Assembly: GCF_047511655.1 (NCBI RefSeq)
Contig: NC_133399.1
Location: 809,333-873,332, forward strand
Reading direction: 5' to 3'
DNA from: Castor canadensis
Taxonomy: Eukaryota > Chordata > Mammalia > Rodentia > Castoridae
DNA: 64,000 nt
Both the position numbers and the translations under genes were made by a program. This document shows, one piece after another, positions 24,201 through 39,200 of this stretch; the stretch's first letter is position 1; the number at the start of each line of letters is the position of its first letter. The notes under the pieces were generated by a model. It ran no database searches and was not told where the DNA came from. It worked only from the letters and a program-made list of their open reading frames with translations.

Positions 24201-27200
24201 TCACACGCAGGATGAGGCTCACAGAAAGGGCTGCAGACTGAGGGCCTGGCCTTTCCCGTGACCTCAAGTGGCTGCCCCCACATGACCAAGCTGTCACCAT
24301 GGGTCTGGGCTCCCAGCCACACGGGTTTGTGTGCTGTCTCTCTTGTCAGCGCAGCCGTTCACCGGGATCCCTGTCACACACATGCCAGACGACACTGCAC
24401 GCCACCTGTGCCACGCTGACACGGACAGACACTAGGACTGATGCGCCTCCATGTCAGGCTTGCAGGCAGGACCCTGCCGTGTGACACGAGGGCCGTGGCC
24501 ACAGGAAACAGCACGTGTAACAGACAGGAAGCGGTGCGGTATGAGGAAGGCTCCGGAAGCTCGTTAGGAGGACGGCACCGAGGGGCACAGGCCTGGGCAA
24601 ACCTAAGCACAGTGTGGCTGGGTCTGACCGTGTCACCAAGGGGAAAGCCCAGTCCCTGCAAGTGGCAGCCCAGGCCTGCAGAATGCTGGCAGTGCAGTGT
24701 GGGCAGCGGGTCCCTGGGGTCCAGGAGGTGGTGTCTGTGGCATGCAGGTCCCTCCACACAGGACCAACAGTAGCCTCAAGCCTGTGGGCTCGGCCCTGGT
24801 CCCCATGCAAGGTGACGGGCACACTGGGGACACCAGCTTCCCCACCACCTGTGTCCATGCCTGAGGACCCCGGCACCCGGGTGAGCGAAGGGTCACCATC
24901 TCCTGACCACAGAACTAAGCACCCCCAGCTCCAGGAGGAGGCACAAGGGACAGCGCTGGGGCCCCCAGAGCTGTGTCAGGAAGCCAGGTGGGCAGTGGGA
25001 GGCCACCAGCCCCTCCCAGAGGACGATCTCCTCAGTGCGGCCGTGCGGCCCACAGCAGAGTCCCTCCCTCAGGCAGCTCCACTGTGCAGATCCGTGGCTC
25101 CCAGAAGGTGACGTGCAGGGAAGAGGGAGGCACAGGGAGGGACGTCGGAGTGTGGGGCGGAGGAGGCAGGCCCAGAGATGCGGACCCCAGGCCTCTTCCG
25201 CTACCGTGACGCAGAATCCAATCCCCGTGCTGACCCCACAGGGAAGAGCGGCTGGGGGTGAGGCAACAGGAAGCGCTTGTGAAATCCATCTCCATCCCCC
25301 GGCGTTTACACGGCCGAGCCCCTCACCACCCACCGCTGCTCATCCCGCAGAGCCCGAGACGCCCTGCCCACCCCTGCTGCGACATGGCCGAGGGCCCTGT
25401 GCTGACCTTGCCACAATGAACCCAGACAAACACCAGGACAAGGGAGGGACTGGAGCATAGCCCAGCGCCCGGACACTCAGGCAGGAGGGTCGCAAGAGCC
25501 AGGCCCCCACGTCAGGGGCTGTGGAGCCCCCACGGCCCAGCTGGGTGAAGGTGCAGGGAGGGGTCCGCATGGCCGCCGCGCTGGTGGGACCTGGGAAAAG
25601 TTCTGCCACTGTCTCTGGCCAGCGCCAAGTCTGTTTGCTGGAAAGGTCCAGGGGGAGACGGAACACAGCTGGGACTGGTGCTGCACTCTCGGGCAGCCAC
25701 CTCTGCCCAGCAGCCCCACCCGCTGCCCCCCCAAAAGGACCGAGGGACGGGCGGGGCGGGGCGGGGCGGGGCGGGGAGGCAGCGTCTGCGCACGCGCAAT
25801 CCGCAGCGCCCCGCCCGCCTCCTCCTCCTCCCGGCCCCGCCCCCACGTCCAGTAAGGCAGGCATCGCTTCCCACCGTGAACCACGCGCCCGGGACGGCGG
25901 GTGCCGAGGCCCGAGTCAGCTCCAGGGCTCACTGAGGCCAGTCACCCGAGCAGGTCGAGCAGAGCAGGAGCCCCGAGGGCACACCGTGTGCACGGAGCAG
26001 GAAGCCCCCCAGCAGAGGGGCTCCCCGGGGTGTCTGCAAACCCAGCGGGGGCACAGAAAGCCTATGGGAGCTCTCCTAGAATCCCCAGGATCAGAGCAGG
26101 TGCAGACCGCCAGGGCACCACGCCTGGCCATGACACTACTTGCCTTGGGGTCTGCAAATGTACTTGGCCACCCCCCCTGCAGACCACCCCCTCCTGAGAT
26201 GGGGTCTGGCTCTGCAGCCCAGGCTGCCTGCAACCCCTGCTCCTCCCTCCTGTGCCCCCCAAGTGCTGGATCACAGGCGTGGTCCCCGTGCCACAGTCAA
26301 GTCCACTTTCCCTCCTTGGGTCTGCTCTGGACGTCACCCAGATGTTACTAAATGCGAGCACGGAGTCCGGCAGCCACTGTAACAAACGCCTACAAACTGA
26401 GGGATGGAAATGTGTACATATCCTCTCCAGTTCTGCGGGTCAGCAGCCTGAAACCTGTGTCGCTGGGCAGACTGTGGTGTGGGCAGGGCCCCTTCCTCCC
26501 AGAGGCTCCAGGTGGCCCTGGGCTTGCCATCACACAGCTGCTCCCTCCCTGGTCTGTGTCAGATCTCCCCAACTCTCACAGGGGCACTGCATACAACTCC
26601 GGGGCCACCCAAATAACTGTGCACAGACCTCACACGGCTAGATCCCTAGTCCCACCCGCAAAGCCCGTCTCCACACTGTCCCATTAACTCAGTGGGCCAC
26701 ATGGCACCGTGCCTGTCCTCGTCGCCCAGGTCACTCCCCGTACTGCCGCGGGTCCGTCCCAGCCTCTCGTTCATCCATGGTCCACAGGTGACCAGACACC
26801 AGGTGGGGGAATTCCTGAGTAGGACTGCTCTCACCCGAGGGGTCGGTGAGGACCTGCATCTTCTTGTCCCGTAGAGGCGTATGCTCGCCTCCACAGATAC
26901 GAGGACGCATATCTGTGTCCAAGTTGGCGGCGTGTTCTGCACCCCACCAGCCATGGTGAATTCCAGGTGCCTCCCCCCACGTCAGCATTTCATAGTGTCC
27001 GTTTTGCCATTTGGGTTCCATTTTCCTACTTTTTATTTATTACGGAGCTGGGGATGGACCCCGGGTCTAGCAAGCGCTAGGCCGCCACTCAGATGGACTG
27101 TGTGGGTTTCTTGGACAGCCTGGGAGGTGCTTCTGACGGCTTCCTGCGCGGTCATCTGTGTTTCCCCGCGTTTCCATGTTATTACCTTTTGCCTCTCCTG

Positions 27201-30200
27201 TCTTCTTTGCTGAAGTTGACTAAATCCTCGACACTCGTGAACTGGGCCACTCTGTTAGGATCGGGTCTTTGTGGGTTCTTGCGCAGCGAGCAGGTGGCCG
27301 TGGGTGCAGGTGTGGCCCTGCAGGTATGCTGTGCAGATGTCGTCCTGTCACCATGTCTTTCAAATGCAGCACTGCCCATCTTCACAGCGTGGACTTTTAT
27401 TTCTTTTTGGCTGTACTGGGGTTCGAACTCAGGGATCTGCACCTCTTGAGCCAAGCCCCCAGCCCTGGAATTTTCAATTTCATCTTTCATGGGACTTGCT
27501 TTGGACATCTGGCCTTTTTGAAACAACGGAGCTATTTTATGAAAATCTTCCCAATTACCATAGCTGCCATCTCCCTTCCCTTCTACCCAGGAGGCTCCAG
27601 AAAACAAGTGTGTCCCCACTGTCCCCACTGAGATGCATTCTCAGCCTGCATCACAAACTCTTCTCCGATCCTCAGCACAGGGCTGGGCTCCAGCAGGCTC
27701 AGGGGACAGGAGGCTCCAAGAGGGCGGGGATGCCAAGATGCTGGGGAGGGCCGGGCAGGGTCCCCACTGCACCAGGAGCACTGGCCTCAAGCTCCAGGAG
27801 GACCGAACTCTGGTGACCTCTGGCAATCTGTGCCTGACCTCACCCCCTCCTGGTCATTCACCCCAGCGGGGGAACGTGCGTGGCCTGGCAGCAGCTAGAC
27901 AAGGAACGCATGCCTTGGCTGCCATCTCACCAGGTACCCACCGCTGTCCAGGCTTGTGTGCAGCACAGCCACCCAGCCGATCTGAGCCAGGCCTCCCTGC
28001 AACAGCCTCACTGCCTTCCCACAGCTACTTCTGTTTCCATAGCTTTTCTGCCACGACGCACCTCCACGCCCAGGCAAGGTCTGAGCTCAGGAAGGTGTGT
28101 CCTTGGCCATGGCTGTGGACAGGTGGCCGGCAAGTCCCCAGTGTGCTGCTTGACCCCCATGCCGTGGTTTCCCTCCCACTTCTCACCACGCGTGGAGGGC
28201 ACAGATGGCGGCTGTGCTGTGCTCCCACACCTGCCCTCTGCACACGGCCACGGCCTGACCAGACCCTTCCCGGAGTGTGGGAGAAAAGACATCTGGGGGT
28301 GTAAGTGTCACCTGGCCACAGGTCTTGCCAATGCCCTTGAGGTGGCCCAGGGTTGAGTGACACAGGGTGGGCGTAGGAAACTACAGTGATGGTGTCAGGT
28401 GGCCTGGGCAGAGCCTCAGGAGGGGTGTGGCTCTGCTCAGCCCTGTCTCGTCAGAAGGAACAGTGGCCTCGGGAGATGGCTGCCCAGCCGACTAGGGTCC
28501 AGTCGGACCAGGAGCACCCCTCCTTGCTGGTCTGACATCAAAGACAAATGCCACCAGCCTGCTAGGACTTTAAAAACACAACCTGTGGTGGCCACCACCA
28601 GGCTGCATTGGCCTCCAGCTCCAAGCTTCATCGTGAGACTTATCTAAAGGTACATCCCCAAACTGGACACCTCCCAAGACAGTACAGACCCAGAGGGCTC
28701 CAGCCCCGACGAAGCCCGGGGGGCAGGAAGAGACGCAGACACACTGTCCAGAGCCGGGAGAGCGAGCCCGACGCAGGAGGCTGGAGCCTCAGCGGCCTTC
28801 TCAGAGCCCCTCCACCCGCCTCCCAACAGACGACTCACCTCAGCTCCAGGTGACACAGCGAGCACCAGGAGCCGCCTGGGAGCTGGAGGCAGCTCGCACC
28901 GAGCGCACACGGAGGGGGTGCTCGCCCACCACCCCACACCATGGCAGCAGATTCATACTCTTGTCAGGTCAGACGGCTCCACCTGCAAAGGTCACTGGGC
29001 CTAGGGCTGGCCACCCCCCGCCACATGGCTGCTCCCTTCCCAATGTCAACCCATGGTCCCCGTGGCTACCCCGACTCCTCCTCACTGGCTCTAGATGCTC
29101 GGCCTCCATGGCCTCCTCCAGGGGGTCCTCCCAAGGGCCTGTCACGACAGGCCAAAGGCCCGAGGGCGACAGCAGGGCCAGCAGGCTTGGCCTCACACGC
29201 CGGCCCCGCCCGGTGCTCACAGCAGCTCCATCTCACACATCAGCGGGGCGGCTGGCTCACTGGGCAGCCGGTGGTCTCCTCCCTGGCACTGCTGACCACT
29301 GGGCTCTGACCACACCCTGCAGGCTCTGTGACCCCCTGGGGCCTCCAGCCACTCAAGTGCGGGACAGCCCAGTGGGACAAGGCCCCTGCCAGGCCAGAGC
29401 TCTGAGAACAGGCCCTACCTTGCCTTCTGTCCCAGGCACTATCTGGAAAGGAGCCCCACACACGGGAAAGCCACATGAACCGCCAGCCACCTGCCACCTG
29501 CCCGCCTGCATGAGAGCTCCGCGCTGTGCCTCACCGTGGGCCTGCCCTCGGCACAGCTCTCCCCCGTCACCACGGATACCTCAACCCCTACTCATCGCCC
29601 TGGTGCCACTGCACTCCCTGCACACTCCCTTAGGCCCCACGCCACACCTAGGATGGGGAGCACATCCATGTCTATGAGACCTGGACTCATCTCAGAAAAG
29701 GAGGGAGGATGACAGAGGCAGGGCAGGCACCTGGGGGGCGGCTCAGGCCAGGGTGATGAGGCCACTGTCACCAGAGCTGCTTGCCCAGTGCCTTACAAAG
29801 AAGATGCCTAGGCTCTGGGCAGCACAATGGCACCTGTGCCTTCCAGACCAGGGCTGCTGTGTGACTGCAGGCCAGAGTCGAGGGGATCGGGTCCCCACTG
29901 TAGGGTGGGGGGTTTCAGCTGGGGAGAGGGGGAGGCAGAGACTGCTATAGGAGTGGGGTGTCCCACTCAGGACAGCAACAGGCACACTGCCCAGTTCTCC
30001 CAGCCCAATGTACGGGCAGGGATGTGAACACTCCGCTCGCTCCTTGTCTGCCCTGCTGCTGGGGACAGTGCCCGGACTGTGACCTGTGGGTGGCCAGCAA
30101 ACATCCTGCCCCGAAGAGCTCCCAGACCACGGCTGCTCCCCACATGCCCGCTCTCTCTTGTCCCAGCACAGACGTGGCCCCGGTGGGGACAATCCCAGAG

Positions 30201-33200
30201 GCTCCTGGGAGATGACCTGTCCTCCACAGGCACAGTGAAGTGAGCTCCCTGCCTGGTGCCAGGGTGGCTGTCAAAGCAGACACACGGGGCTCCCCTCCTC
30301 CCTGCCGGGCCCAGCAGGTGAACCTTGGAACCCAGCGCACAGACACAGTGGGGAAGGTGGTGCACAGCACCCTGCTACGAGAGGGTTAGTGGGTGGCAGG
30401 GCTCACGTGCACAGCTCCAGTGTCCTGAGGTGCAGGGGAAACTAGGCCAGCGGTGGCACACTACGGCTCACGGGTCCCCGATGGCACCCCCTGGATGGTG
30501 GCCCAGCCCCACCCTCATTTCCTCTCCCATGCTGTCGGGACTGTGCAATCCCACTGGACACAGGGTGCCCGCTGCTGTGGCTGAGGACAGCCCCGAGGCT
30601 GCAGCACATGGGGTGGCAAAGGGTCACAGGGGCCCAGCCCTGGGCTTTGCTGGTAGAGCCAGTTCCCCCAGATGGACGGCCACGTCTGGGAATCCACCCT
30701 GGGGCGGGGGAAGGCTGGCCACATGCCTCCGTTTCCTCAAATGACCAGGGCCTGCGCTGTGGGGAGGGTTTAGCTGTAGCCAGTGCCAGCCGAGGGCCCA
30801 CTGTGGAAGTGTCCTCGACGTGCACGGCAGCCTTGTTAACGACTGTCCCCACCCAAGAACCAAGATGCCCTTGGTAGGTCTCCCTGGGTCAGGGGGTGAG
30901 CGGGTAACAGCACTCAGCAGGCTGGAGCAGCTCAGGGTAAGCACTGGCCTAGCACCCGCAAGGCCCTAGGGTCGTCCTCAGGATGGAGTCACCCCACGGG
31001 AGGGGACAGGACAGAGGTGCGGAGGCCCGTCCGGCGCCCGACTCCACGTGGAAGATGCCCGTCTGGAAAGGCTGCACACTGTCATTCTAACTCCATGGCC
31101 TTGTGGAAAATACCAACTTGTGGGGACAGTGACAGACCACTGGCCCTGGGGCAGGAGGGGTGACAGGAGGAGTTGGGAGCATCAGGGCAGTGTTCCCTGC
31201 AGGTGGCACCGGGTTCTACGCTCTTGTCCACAGACACGGCCACAGCCCAGCAAGCGCTCCGATGCAAAGTCGATCTGTGGTGACAAGGATGGGCCTGCAT
31301 GGGTTTGTCATGTAACGCTGGCAACGAGGAGGCTGACGGGATGGGTTCATGAGACAGCTCTGGCTGTCCACTTGATTCTGATGTGAAATTAAAAAGCTGC
31401 TCTAAAAATTAAATCTTCAAATTAAAGTCACGCATCCTCTCTCCCTGTCCCCAAGCGCCAGCCAGAGCCTATTCTTCCACTTCGGAGCAGAAGTGAGATT
31501 TCGGAACGGGTTCCAATGGTCGCCACTGCACACACAGATGGTGGCGGGGCTCCAGGCCATCAGCCTGGCCGCGCCGCCAGGTCCATTATTTAGACAAGGA
31601 AAACGACGCTCTCCATGGCAGGCAGGGGTGGTGTAACTTTGGACACCTTCCAATCCTGTCTGGATCTGTGACAGGGGATACAGGGTGGCTCTCACAGCGG
31701 CCTCTCTGTGCCTTGAAGTCCACAGGCAACCTAGGCCCGGGTCAGAAGGAGACTTGAGGCTCAGGGGTGTGCAGCCAGCACGAAGCAAAGTCCACCTGTG
31801 CCAGGCCCTGGCCGCCTCCTCCACAGCACCCAGGGCCACTCGAACCCGACGCCAGGACTGCAGAGATGGCCCTGGCCGTGCCTCAAAGCCAAAGCCTGAG
31901 GTGTCATGACCGCGCTAGCGAGCAGTCTGCCAGCCCAGCTCCTGGTCAACTGTCACAGCAGACAGGACCCCAGGCGTCCAGGACAGGAGCAGCACTGCAA
32001 GACCACTCTGGCAACTGTCAGCCACGACACAAACTTTACTAGTTTCTGGCTCAAACCCTAACCCCTGCTTCTTCTCCAATCCATCACCCAGATAAACTGA
32101 GTCAAGCTCGAGCCCCTCCATCCAAGCAGCCCAAGCAACCCAACCACTTCCAATTGTGGCCACGAGGTACAGGCCCACAAGGCAATGTGGCTGCTGGCTG
32201 CCCACAAGAAGAGGGGAGGGGACACTGACAGCTGCCAGACATGACCAAAACATACAGGGGGCCAGGATTAGACACTCATCTTTAAGAATAACGCACACGA
32301 CGCCACCACCATCCCACAGCTGAGCCGGTGACACCAAGCACATGGAGACAGAACCGCAGGGTCAGCCTGTGAGGAACCTAGAAGTGAGTCACCTGAGTCA
32401 CTTCTGCCACAGGGACCCCACCAGGGAGACTCCTGCAAGCAGCAAAAGTGGAGCAAGCACTTGACAAAGGCCACATGTCACATGTCCCCCGTGTGGGCCT
32501 CTCTCCACACCACCTCAGAGGGGCAGGAGCACAGGTGGAAGTTTGGGCCATCAGTGCAGTCCCTGTCCACCTGGGGGACCGCAGGTCACCGGCCAGGTCT
32601 GCCCAGCTGTCTGACAGCTGCAGCTGATCCCAGTCTAATTTGGGCGACAGCTGACACAAGGACTGGGCACCCAAAGTGGGGTATGTGACCCAGGACCCTG
32701 CAAGGTGAGGGACCTCCTGAGCTATGATGAGACCCTGTCTCAAAAAAGAAAAGGGAAGAAGGGAGGGGATGCAACTAAAGAACCCTGTGGGGTGGCCTGC
32801 CATGGGAAGGCCCTGGGCTCCGATCCCAACACTAGGGAAGAAATGTGAAGGAAAAAGACAAGTGTCCGAGTCCCGGCACCCAGGTCAGGAGTGCTCAGAG
32901 CGGGCAGCGCAGGCCTCAGGGCGCTTGCGGCGCACTGGAGCAGCAGGCAGGCATGGCACAGGGCCGGCTGCAGGCTTGGCACTAGAAATGCTGAGCAGGA
33001 CGCTGCCTTTGAGGTGACACGTGGACAAGCACACCGTTCAGAATGGAAACAGTGAGGGGACCACACAAGGCCCTTGTCCTCTGCAGCTGGCCCCTCCACG
33101 TGCCGAGTGGGGCGCTGAGTGACCCCGAGTGATCTCTAACAGGGATGGCCCAGAAGGCCAGGCTGCCACTCTCCCTCCAGAAGCCTTCCTGGACGCAGAC

Positions 33201-36200
33201 CACACTAGAGCCCACGGACAGTCACCCGGAAGCCAGGGCTGAGCTGGCTGCTGTAGGCAGCCATTGCTCTGGTTTTTCAACAAAGGCCTATGACTGTGGG
33301 GTTACCTCCATCTCCCCACACCAGGTGACACGGGGACACATGGTGCACCAGGTCCATCTACCTAAATCCTGCTGACGTCTTCCTCCCACCTCCCGAGATG
33401 CTGTGCTCGGCTGGTCTCTCCGTCGGGGGAGACGGGAGGCCGGGGCCCCATCCAGGCTTGCACGGATGGGTTAGTAAGTCCAAGGAGCCACAGACGCAGG
33501 CCTGGCCTGAAGCCAGCAACTCTGCCAGCCCGACACCCTCGGGCTATAGTGACAAGGGCCTGCTCCGTGACACCCGTGCAAGGTACTGCCTTGCCAGGGG
33601 CTGACAGGTCCCAAGGCCGCACAGGCCACGCAGCCTGCCCGCAACACGCCCTCAGCGCGTGGCTCTTGTGCAGCTGCGAGCGCTCGCCTGTGCACACCAC
33701 CCTGGGTGCTGGGGCCGGACAGCAGGTCAAGGCCTGGACCGCCCGCCCCAGGACACCGTGGCCGACCCACAGAGGAAGGCAGGCAACTTCAGGGTTGGCG
33801 CTGGGGAGCAGGGACACCCCAGGGGACAAAGGCCACTGCCCTCCTCTGTGCTGGCTGTGGCTGGCTCACAGCACCCTCGACCCAACCCGCTGAGCACACA
33901 CAGGGAGAGCAGACCACACGCGAGGTCAGAGAAGTCCGGAGAGAGGCCCCAAGGCTTCATCCCCTGGTGGACTGCCTCCACCAAGGCCTCACGGGCACGC
34001 CTGGGCTCTGGCGGGCCCTTCTCTCGGGAGCCCAATGTCCTCAGCTCAGAGACCAGCCTCCCCGGTCCCCAGGGTGTTGCGAGGACTGCAGCTCCATCTG
34101 GAGGAGCCTCCAGGCAGGACCCACTCAGACGGAGTCAGCAGAGGGCTGTGTGCCAGCGAGACCTGGGCCCTCCACAGCAGGCTGGGGAGCCGCACAGGGC
34201 CATGGGCCCTGCTGTCCCCACCCACAGGGAGTCACACTGAGCCAAGTACATGTCCCTGGAATAAGCGTGGGGCATCCAACTCCAAAAATAAGTGTCACCA
34301 GGGAGGTGGGAACAGTTCCCAGGCCAGGAGCTGCCCTGCCCTCAGGCGTCTGGCTGGGCAAAGCATGGCCACACCCACTGGGGAGGGAGCAAGGAGCAGG
34401 GAAGGTGAGAAGCAGGGTCCTGTGGGGCCTGACCTATGACACCACCTGTCTTGACATGAAACAGCTCTGGAAGGTTCAACAAGAGCCGCCCAGGGGGTTC
34501 CTGCCCCGCTCCTGCCCCGTCATCTGTGCTTCCTGGCTGGCTGGGTGCCTTCACACAGGGATTGTGAGCACAACCTAGTCTGTCCTCATCCAGCACAATC
34601 CCCCATGGAGGACACCCGCCCTACTGAGCCTCAGGGAGGTGGTAGGGGGAACACCCTGCTCTGGGGGCCGGGGCAGCTGCTTCCCAACTCCTGCCCCAGG
34701 CTGCACTGTGACTGTTGTGACCGTGCTGTGTTTTCAATTGCAAAGGTCACAAACAGGTTACACAAACAAAGGCACATCCTGGGACACTGGGCAGGCTTGT
34801 CCTGCTAGTGGGATTCCCGCTGGGGCTGAAGGTCTACAGCCTGCAGGGCCCCAGGGGGACTGGTGGCTAGGTGGCTCTGGGCAGCAGGGGGGCAGGCCTG
34901 CCACAGGGGGTCCCTGGGTCCCAGTAAAACCTTACTGATGGGGGCACCTGACGTGGCCCTGGGGCGTGATTTAGCACACTTGGTTGAGACCCTAAGACTG
35001 ATGCTGCAAAGGCTTCACCAGGTCCTGTGAGCCACAAAGCAGCAGGCCTGCCAGAGCCGTGACTGGAGGGACTCTGCACCTCTGGTCAAGGGCTGCAGCC
35101 CTGTCCCCATTAGGATCTTGGTGACGTGTGTGGGGCAGAATGCACTCCCGGAGCCCTTTGCCACAGCAGCTCTGTCTGGGGAGAGCTGCCCTGACACAAT
35201 CGAACAGCATTCTCACAGCCCCAAAAGCCATTCCTGGCTACAGAGACCACCAGCTCCACAAAAAGAAGATGAGTTTTCCCCAAAAGCCACCCTATTAAAA
35301 AGGGGCAAAGAAAATAGAACCCAGCAGGCTAGCTTGCCACCCTCCAGCCAGTGGAGGAGGAAGCCACCCAGCCTGGCTCTGCATCTGCAGGGTGAGCACG
35401 GGTCCCACGCAGCGCGCACACCCATGCACACGCACTCACCTCCCCTGCAGGAGGTCCTGCTCCTCCCAGCAGCGGGTGGATGTGACATCTGCCCACACGA
35501 GAACCCCTGGCTCCTCCTCCTCCCCACCCTCGGGGCCAGGGCAGGACCCCTACAGGCAGCACCAACCTCCCAGGGCTGCAGGGGCCTCCTGCTCTCTGTC
35601 GTGCTGGGGATGGAAGCCAGGTCTCGGCATGGCAGGCCTGCGCTCGCCATGAGCTGACCCCAGCCAGGCCTTTTTCTCTGTAGGACTGGGGTTTGAACTC
35701 AGGGCTTTGTGCTGGCCAGGCAGGCGCTCTACCGCTTGAGCCACGCCTCAGTCATTTCTGCTTCGGTTATTTTCCAGATACGGTCTCCCGTTTCCTGCTC
35801 AGGGTGCCTCGGATCACAATCCTCCTGCAGGTAGGATGACAGGTGGCACCACACGCCCTGCTATTGCTTGAAATGGTGTCTCGCTAACTTTTTGCCCAGG
35901 CTGATTTCAAACTGCAACCCTCCCGATCGCTGCTTCCCGAGTAGCTGGGATTATAGGTGTGTACCACCAAGTCTGCTCCAGGTTTTTCTTGATATAGAAA
36001 TGGCTTCCCCTAGTTCCTTCGGCAGTTTTCTGGAACCCCAGTATGGAGTGGTGCACCCTCAGGTGTCCACAGTACAGATGTCCAAGAAGGCTGTGATGGG
36101 TGGCGACAGACACTCTGCCAGACAGTTCCATGGCGTGGATGGCCCGTGAGCACCTCTCGGCTGTGTGTGCTGCCGTAGGCATGGCATGCACCCGTGTCTG

Positions 36201-39200
36201 AATCTCTGCTCTCAGCCTTTTGGGTGTACCCAGAGGAGGGGCTGCTGGATCACCTGGTGTGGCCACACTGTGTCACGTTGCCAACACAAGCGTGTGTAAG
36301 GCCATTTTCTCTGCCTCCTTGCTGCTGTTTTAGTGAGAAACTGGGATTTGAACTCAGGGTTTTGCACTTGCAAAACAGATGCTCTACAGCTTGAACCACA
36401 CCCTAGCACAGCATCACTGTTTTTACGGTTTTTTTAGACAGAGTCTCACTGTACAGCCCAGGCTGGCCTGGAACTGGTCATCCTCCTGCCTCAGCCTCCC
36501 GAGTGCTGGGATCATAGGCAGGGCTACCACACCCCACTAATTACTGTTCTATGTCCTACCTTAGCCATCTTAATGGGGGTGAGGAGGTCTGGAAGTCTGT
36601 TGAGAGCTCTCGGGAGCATCTCCAGCCACACCTGGGCCTGCACAGTCTGGGGCACCTGGCTGATCTTGTCAGGCTCCGTAGTTACCTGGCTGCAGGTGAC
36701 AGGGACCCTGGCCACAGGTGCCAAGGGGCACATTGGCACCCAAGCTCCAGGTGGGCTCAGCTGGCTTCAGGTCATACCTGAGGGGACGTCTTAGGGACAC
36801 CTGGGCCCAGATGGCACTGACACTGCCGCCACGCCAAGCCCAGCCTGCAGACTCAGGTCTGTCTAAGCAGTGCGGGTCAGGATGGACCGTGGCTGTGGGG
36901 AGGGGCACAGGGAACATGCTGAGGGACTGGCACCTCCTGAACCTGCTGCCTCCATCCAACAACACAGGCCTTGAAGCCACGCCACCTGTGGCTCCTGAGG
37001 CGATGGCACAGACATGGCAGAAGCCCTGCTTCACTCACAGATGGCAGCTGCGAGCGCTGGGCTGTGGCTCGGGCTGGGAGGTGGCCCGGCATTCCAGCCC
37101 CAGCAGCCGCCTCCACAGGGCCAGCCAGCCCCAGAGAGCTGCAAGTGGCTGGGGGACCCCATACGCAGCTCTGAGCGTTAAAGGGAGACGTGCCGGGAGG
37201 TGGTGACCAGAGGGAGCGGAGGCCACCAGCCCTGCACCGCCATGCTGTGCAACAGCCACCGGTGATGCCAAGCCAGCAGAGCGTCCTCCCACCGGGACCT
37301 TGGCTCCCCGTGTCCAGGAACCATGGCCAGTGCAAGGTGGGAACCTCGCATCCAACCACCCGGTGCACAGGACCCGACAACAGGAAGAAGAGACAGTGAC
37401 GTGGGGACCCGTGCACGTTGCACACGGCCTGGCGCTGGGACACAGCTCAAAAGCACGCCCGCCTCACCCAGCCCCCTCCACTGCAATGCAGCGAGGATCA
37501 AGGCACCCCTACCCAAGGCTGCTAGGGCCCCAACCCGCTGCCACCACCCACCTGCTCCTGATCTGTCACCCAGCTTGGAATGACCACAGCCTGCCCGGTG
37601 GGGGCAGCTCTTGTCATTCCAGCAGCTGGGAGGCAGACGCAGGAGAGTCAAGAGTTCTAGGCCAGCCTGAACTCAAACCCCCGCTACCGCCAAGAAAAAA
37701 AAAAAAAGGCGAGAGAAACGTCTACCTTCTCCAGCCACTTGTCCCCTTGCCAGCCCCAGGCACATGCTAGCTCAGACCTTCAGAGCCTCTGCATCTTCCT
37801 GCCTCCACCCGGCTCCCTGACCCCATAAAGCCAGACCAAGCCTGGCACCAAATGCCGAGCCACACAAGGGTGACAGGCGTGTGGACCTTTGCCCTCATGG
37901 CCCTCCCTGGGGTCCCTCACAGGGCCTGCGGGCCTCAGGACAGCAGGGGACAGCACACAGGCTCGCAGCAGCCGGGACCCCAGTGAGCGGCGCATGGTGG
38001 CCTCTCAGGGTCTGTGCTGCATGCGACAAGCAGCCACTAAGGAGCAAAGCGCCACAGGCTGCCGTGGCGCCGGGGCGCAGCCTGCCTGACACCCTGGGCT
38101 CCGCACAGTCAGGTCCGGCTGGGCAGGCCGCTCCATCCCCAGCACACACAGAGCGAAAGTTTATGGCAACAATAAAGCAGGCTTATCTAGAACTAGAGAG
38201 AGAGGAGACACACGGTCACGTGAGCAGCCAGGCCATCGTAACAACCACAGGGACACAGCCAGGGGACAGGGCCAACACGGTGCCGGAAGCATTCTCTGTG
38301 CCGAGCTGGATCGCCCGACCTCGGGGAGGAAACGCGCACTGTGTGTGCCTTTTAAATGGCTGCTGACCCCGCCGGCTCACTGGGACTCAGCGTCCTACCT
38401 GTCCCTGTGGAGGGACTGGCCAAGTCGCAGGCCCCAGGCCTAGATTTCTTGGCCAGAAGGTGGTGTCCAGCCCAGAAGGACATGGTCAGCACGAGGTTGG
38501 GGGCGGCCTCCTCAAGCAAAGAAGGGTCTCTAGGGCACTGAGGGGACGGTCTCTTCTGGAGGGGTGACGTGGACACCAGGTTTGAATTTTTTCAATTAAA
38601 AAGTGACAAAATATCCATCTGGCATAGCTGCCAGCCGCTCACTGGCAGAGGGCAAAGGTCACAGGGGCACAGTTCTCAGTGCCCCTCAGGCCCTGCATGT
38701 GACTGCAGAGGGGAATTTCTGACCCGCCCGTGCATCTCAGAGCAAGGGCAAAGGAGTCTCAGAGGCCGAGGGCAGAAGCTTAGCCTGAGCAGAGTGTGGC
38801 TTGAGCCATCACCCTGGGCCACGAGGCCTGGACTGTGGCCAGGGGTCCCTGCACGTCTGCCACTCCCAGCCCTGGGATGTGCAGCTCGGGGTGGAGCCAG
38901 TGCGCTTGTTTTCCAGGGTGGCCAGGGCTCCGGGCAGCGATGTCACAATCCTGGTATGATGTCAAGACTGCTTGGAGCGTGATGAACTCTGGCCTCCCGG
39001 TGAGTCAACAAGGGAGGGAGGAAGGGAGGACGGGCTTCCACAGCTGCCTGCCGTCCACATACACACAGTCACATCCTCAGGGCAGCTCTGCTCTCCTCCA
39101 GTGTCCCTGGGGACTCCCTGACTGGAGGAGCGTCCTGCTACACACACACAGCAGACCCCCAATGCCCTGGGCCAGCCTGCCGTTCCTGGCCCTCCAGATG

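Noticed and set aside
25521-26351. Plus-strand frame starting with MEPPRPSW at the intronic CpG island
   Set aside because: No domain and a repeat-derived 3' part. Only the CpG island itself is reported.
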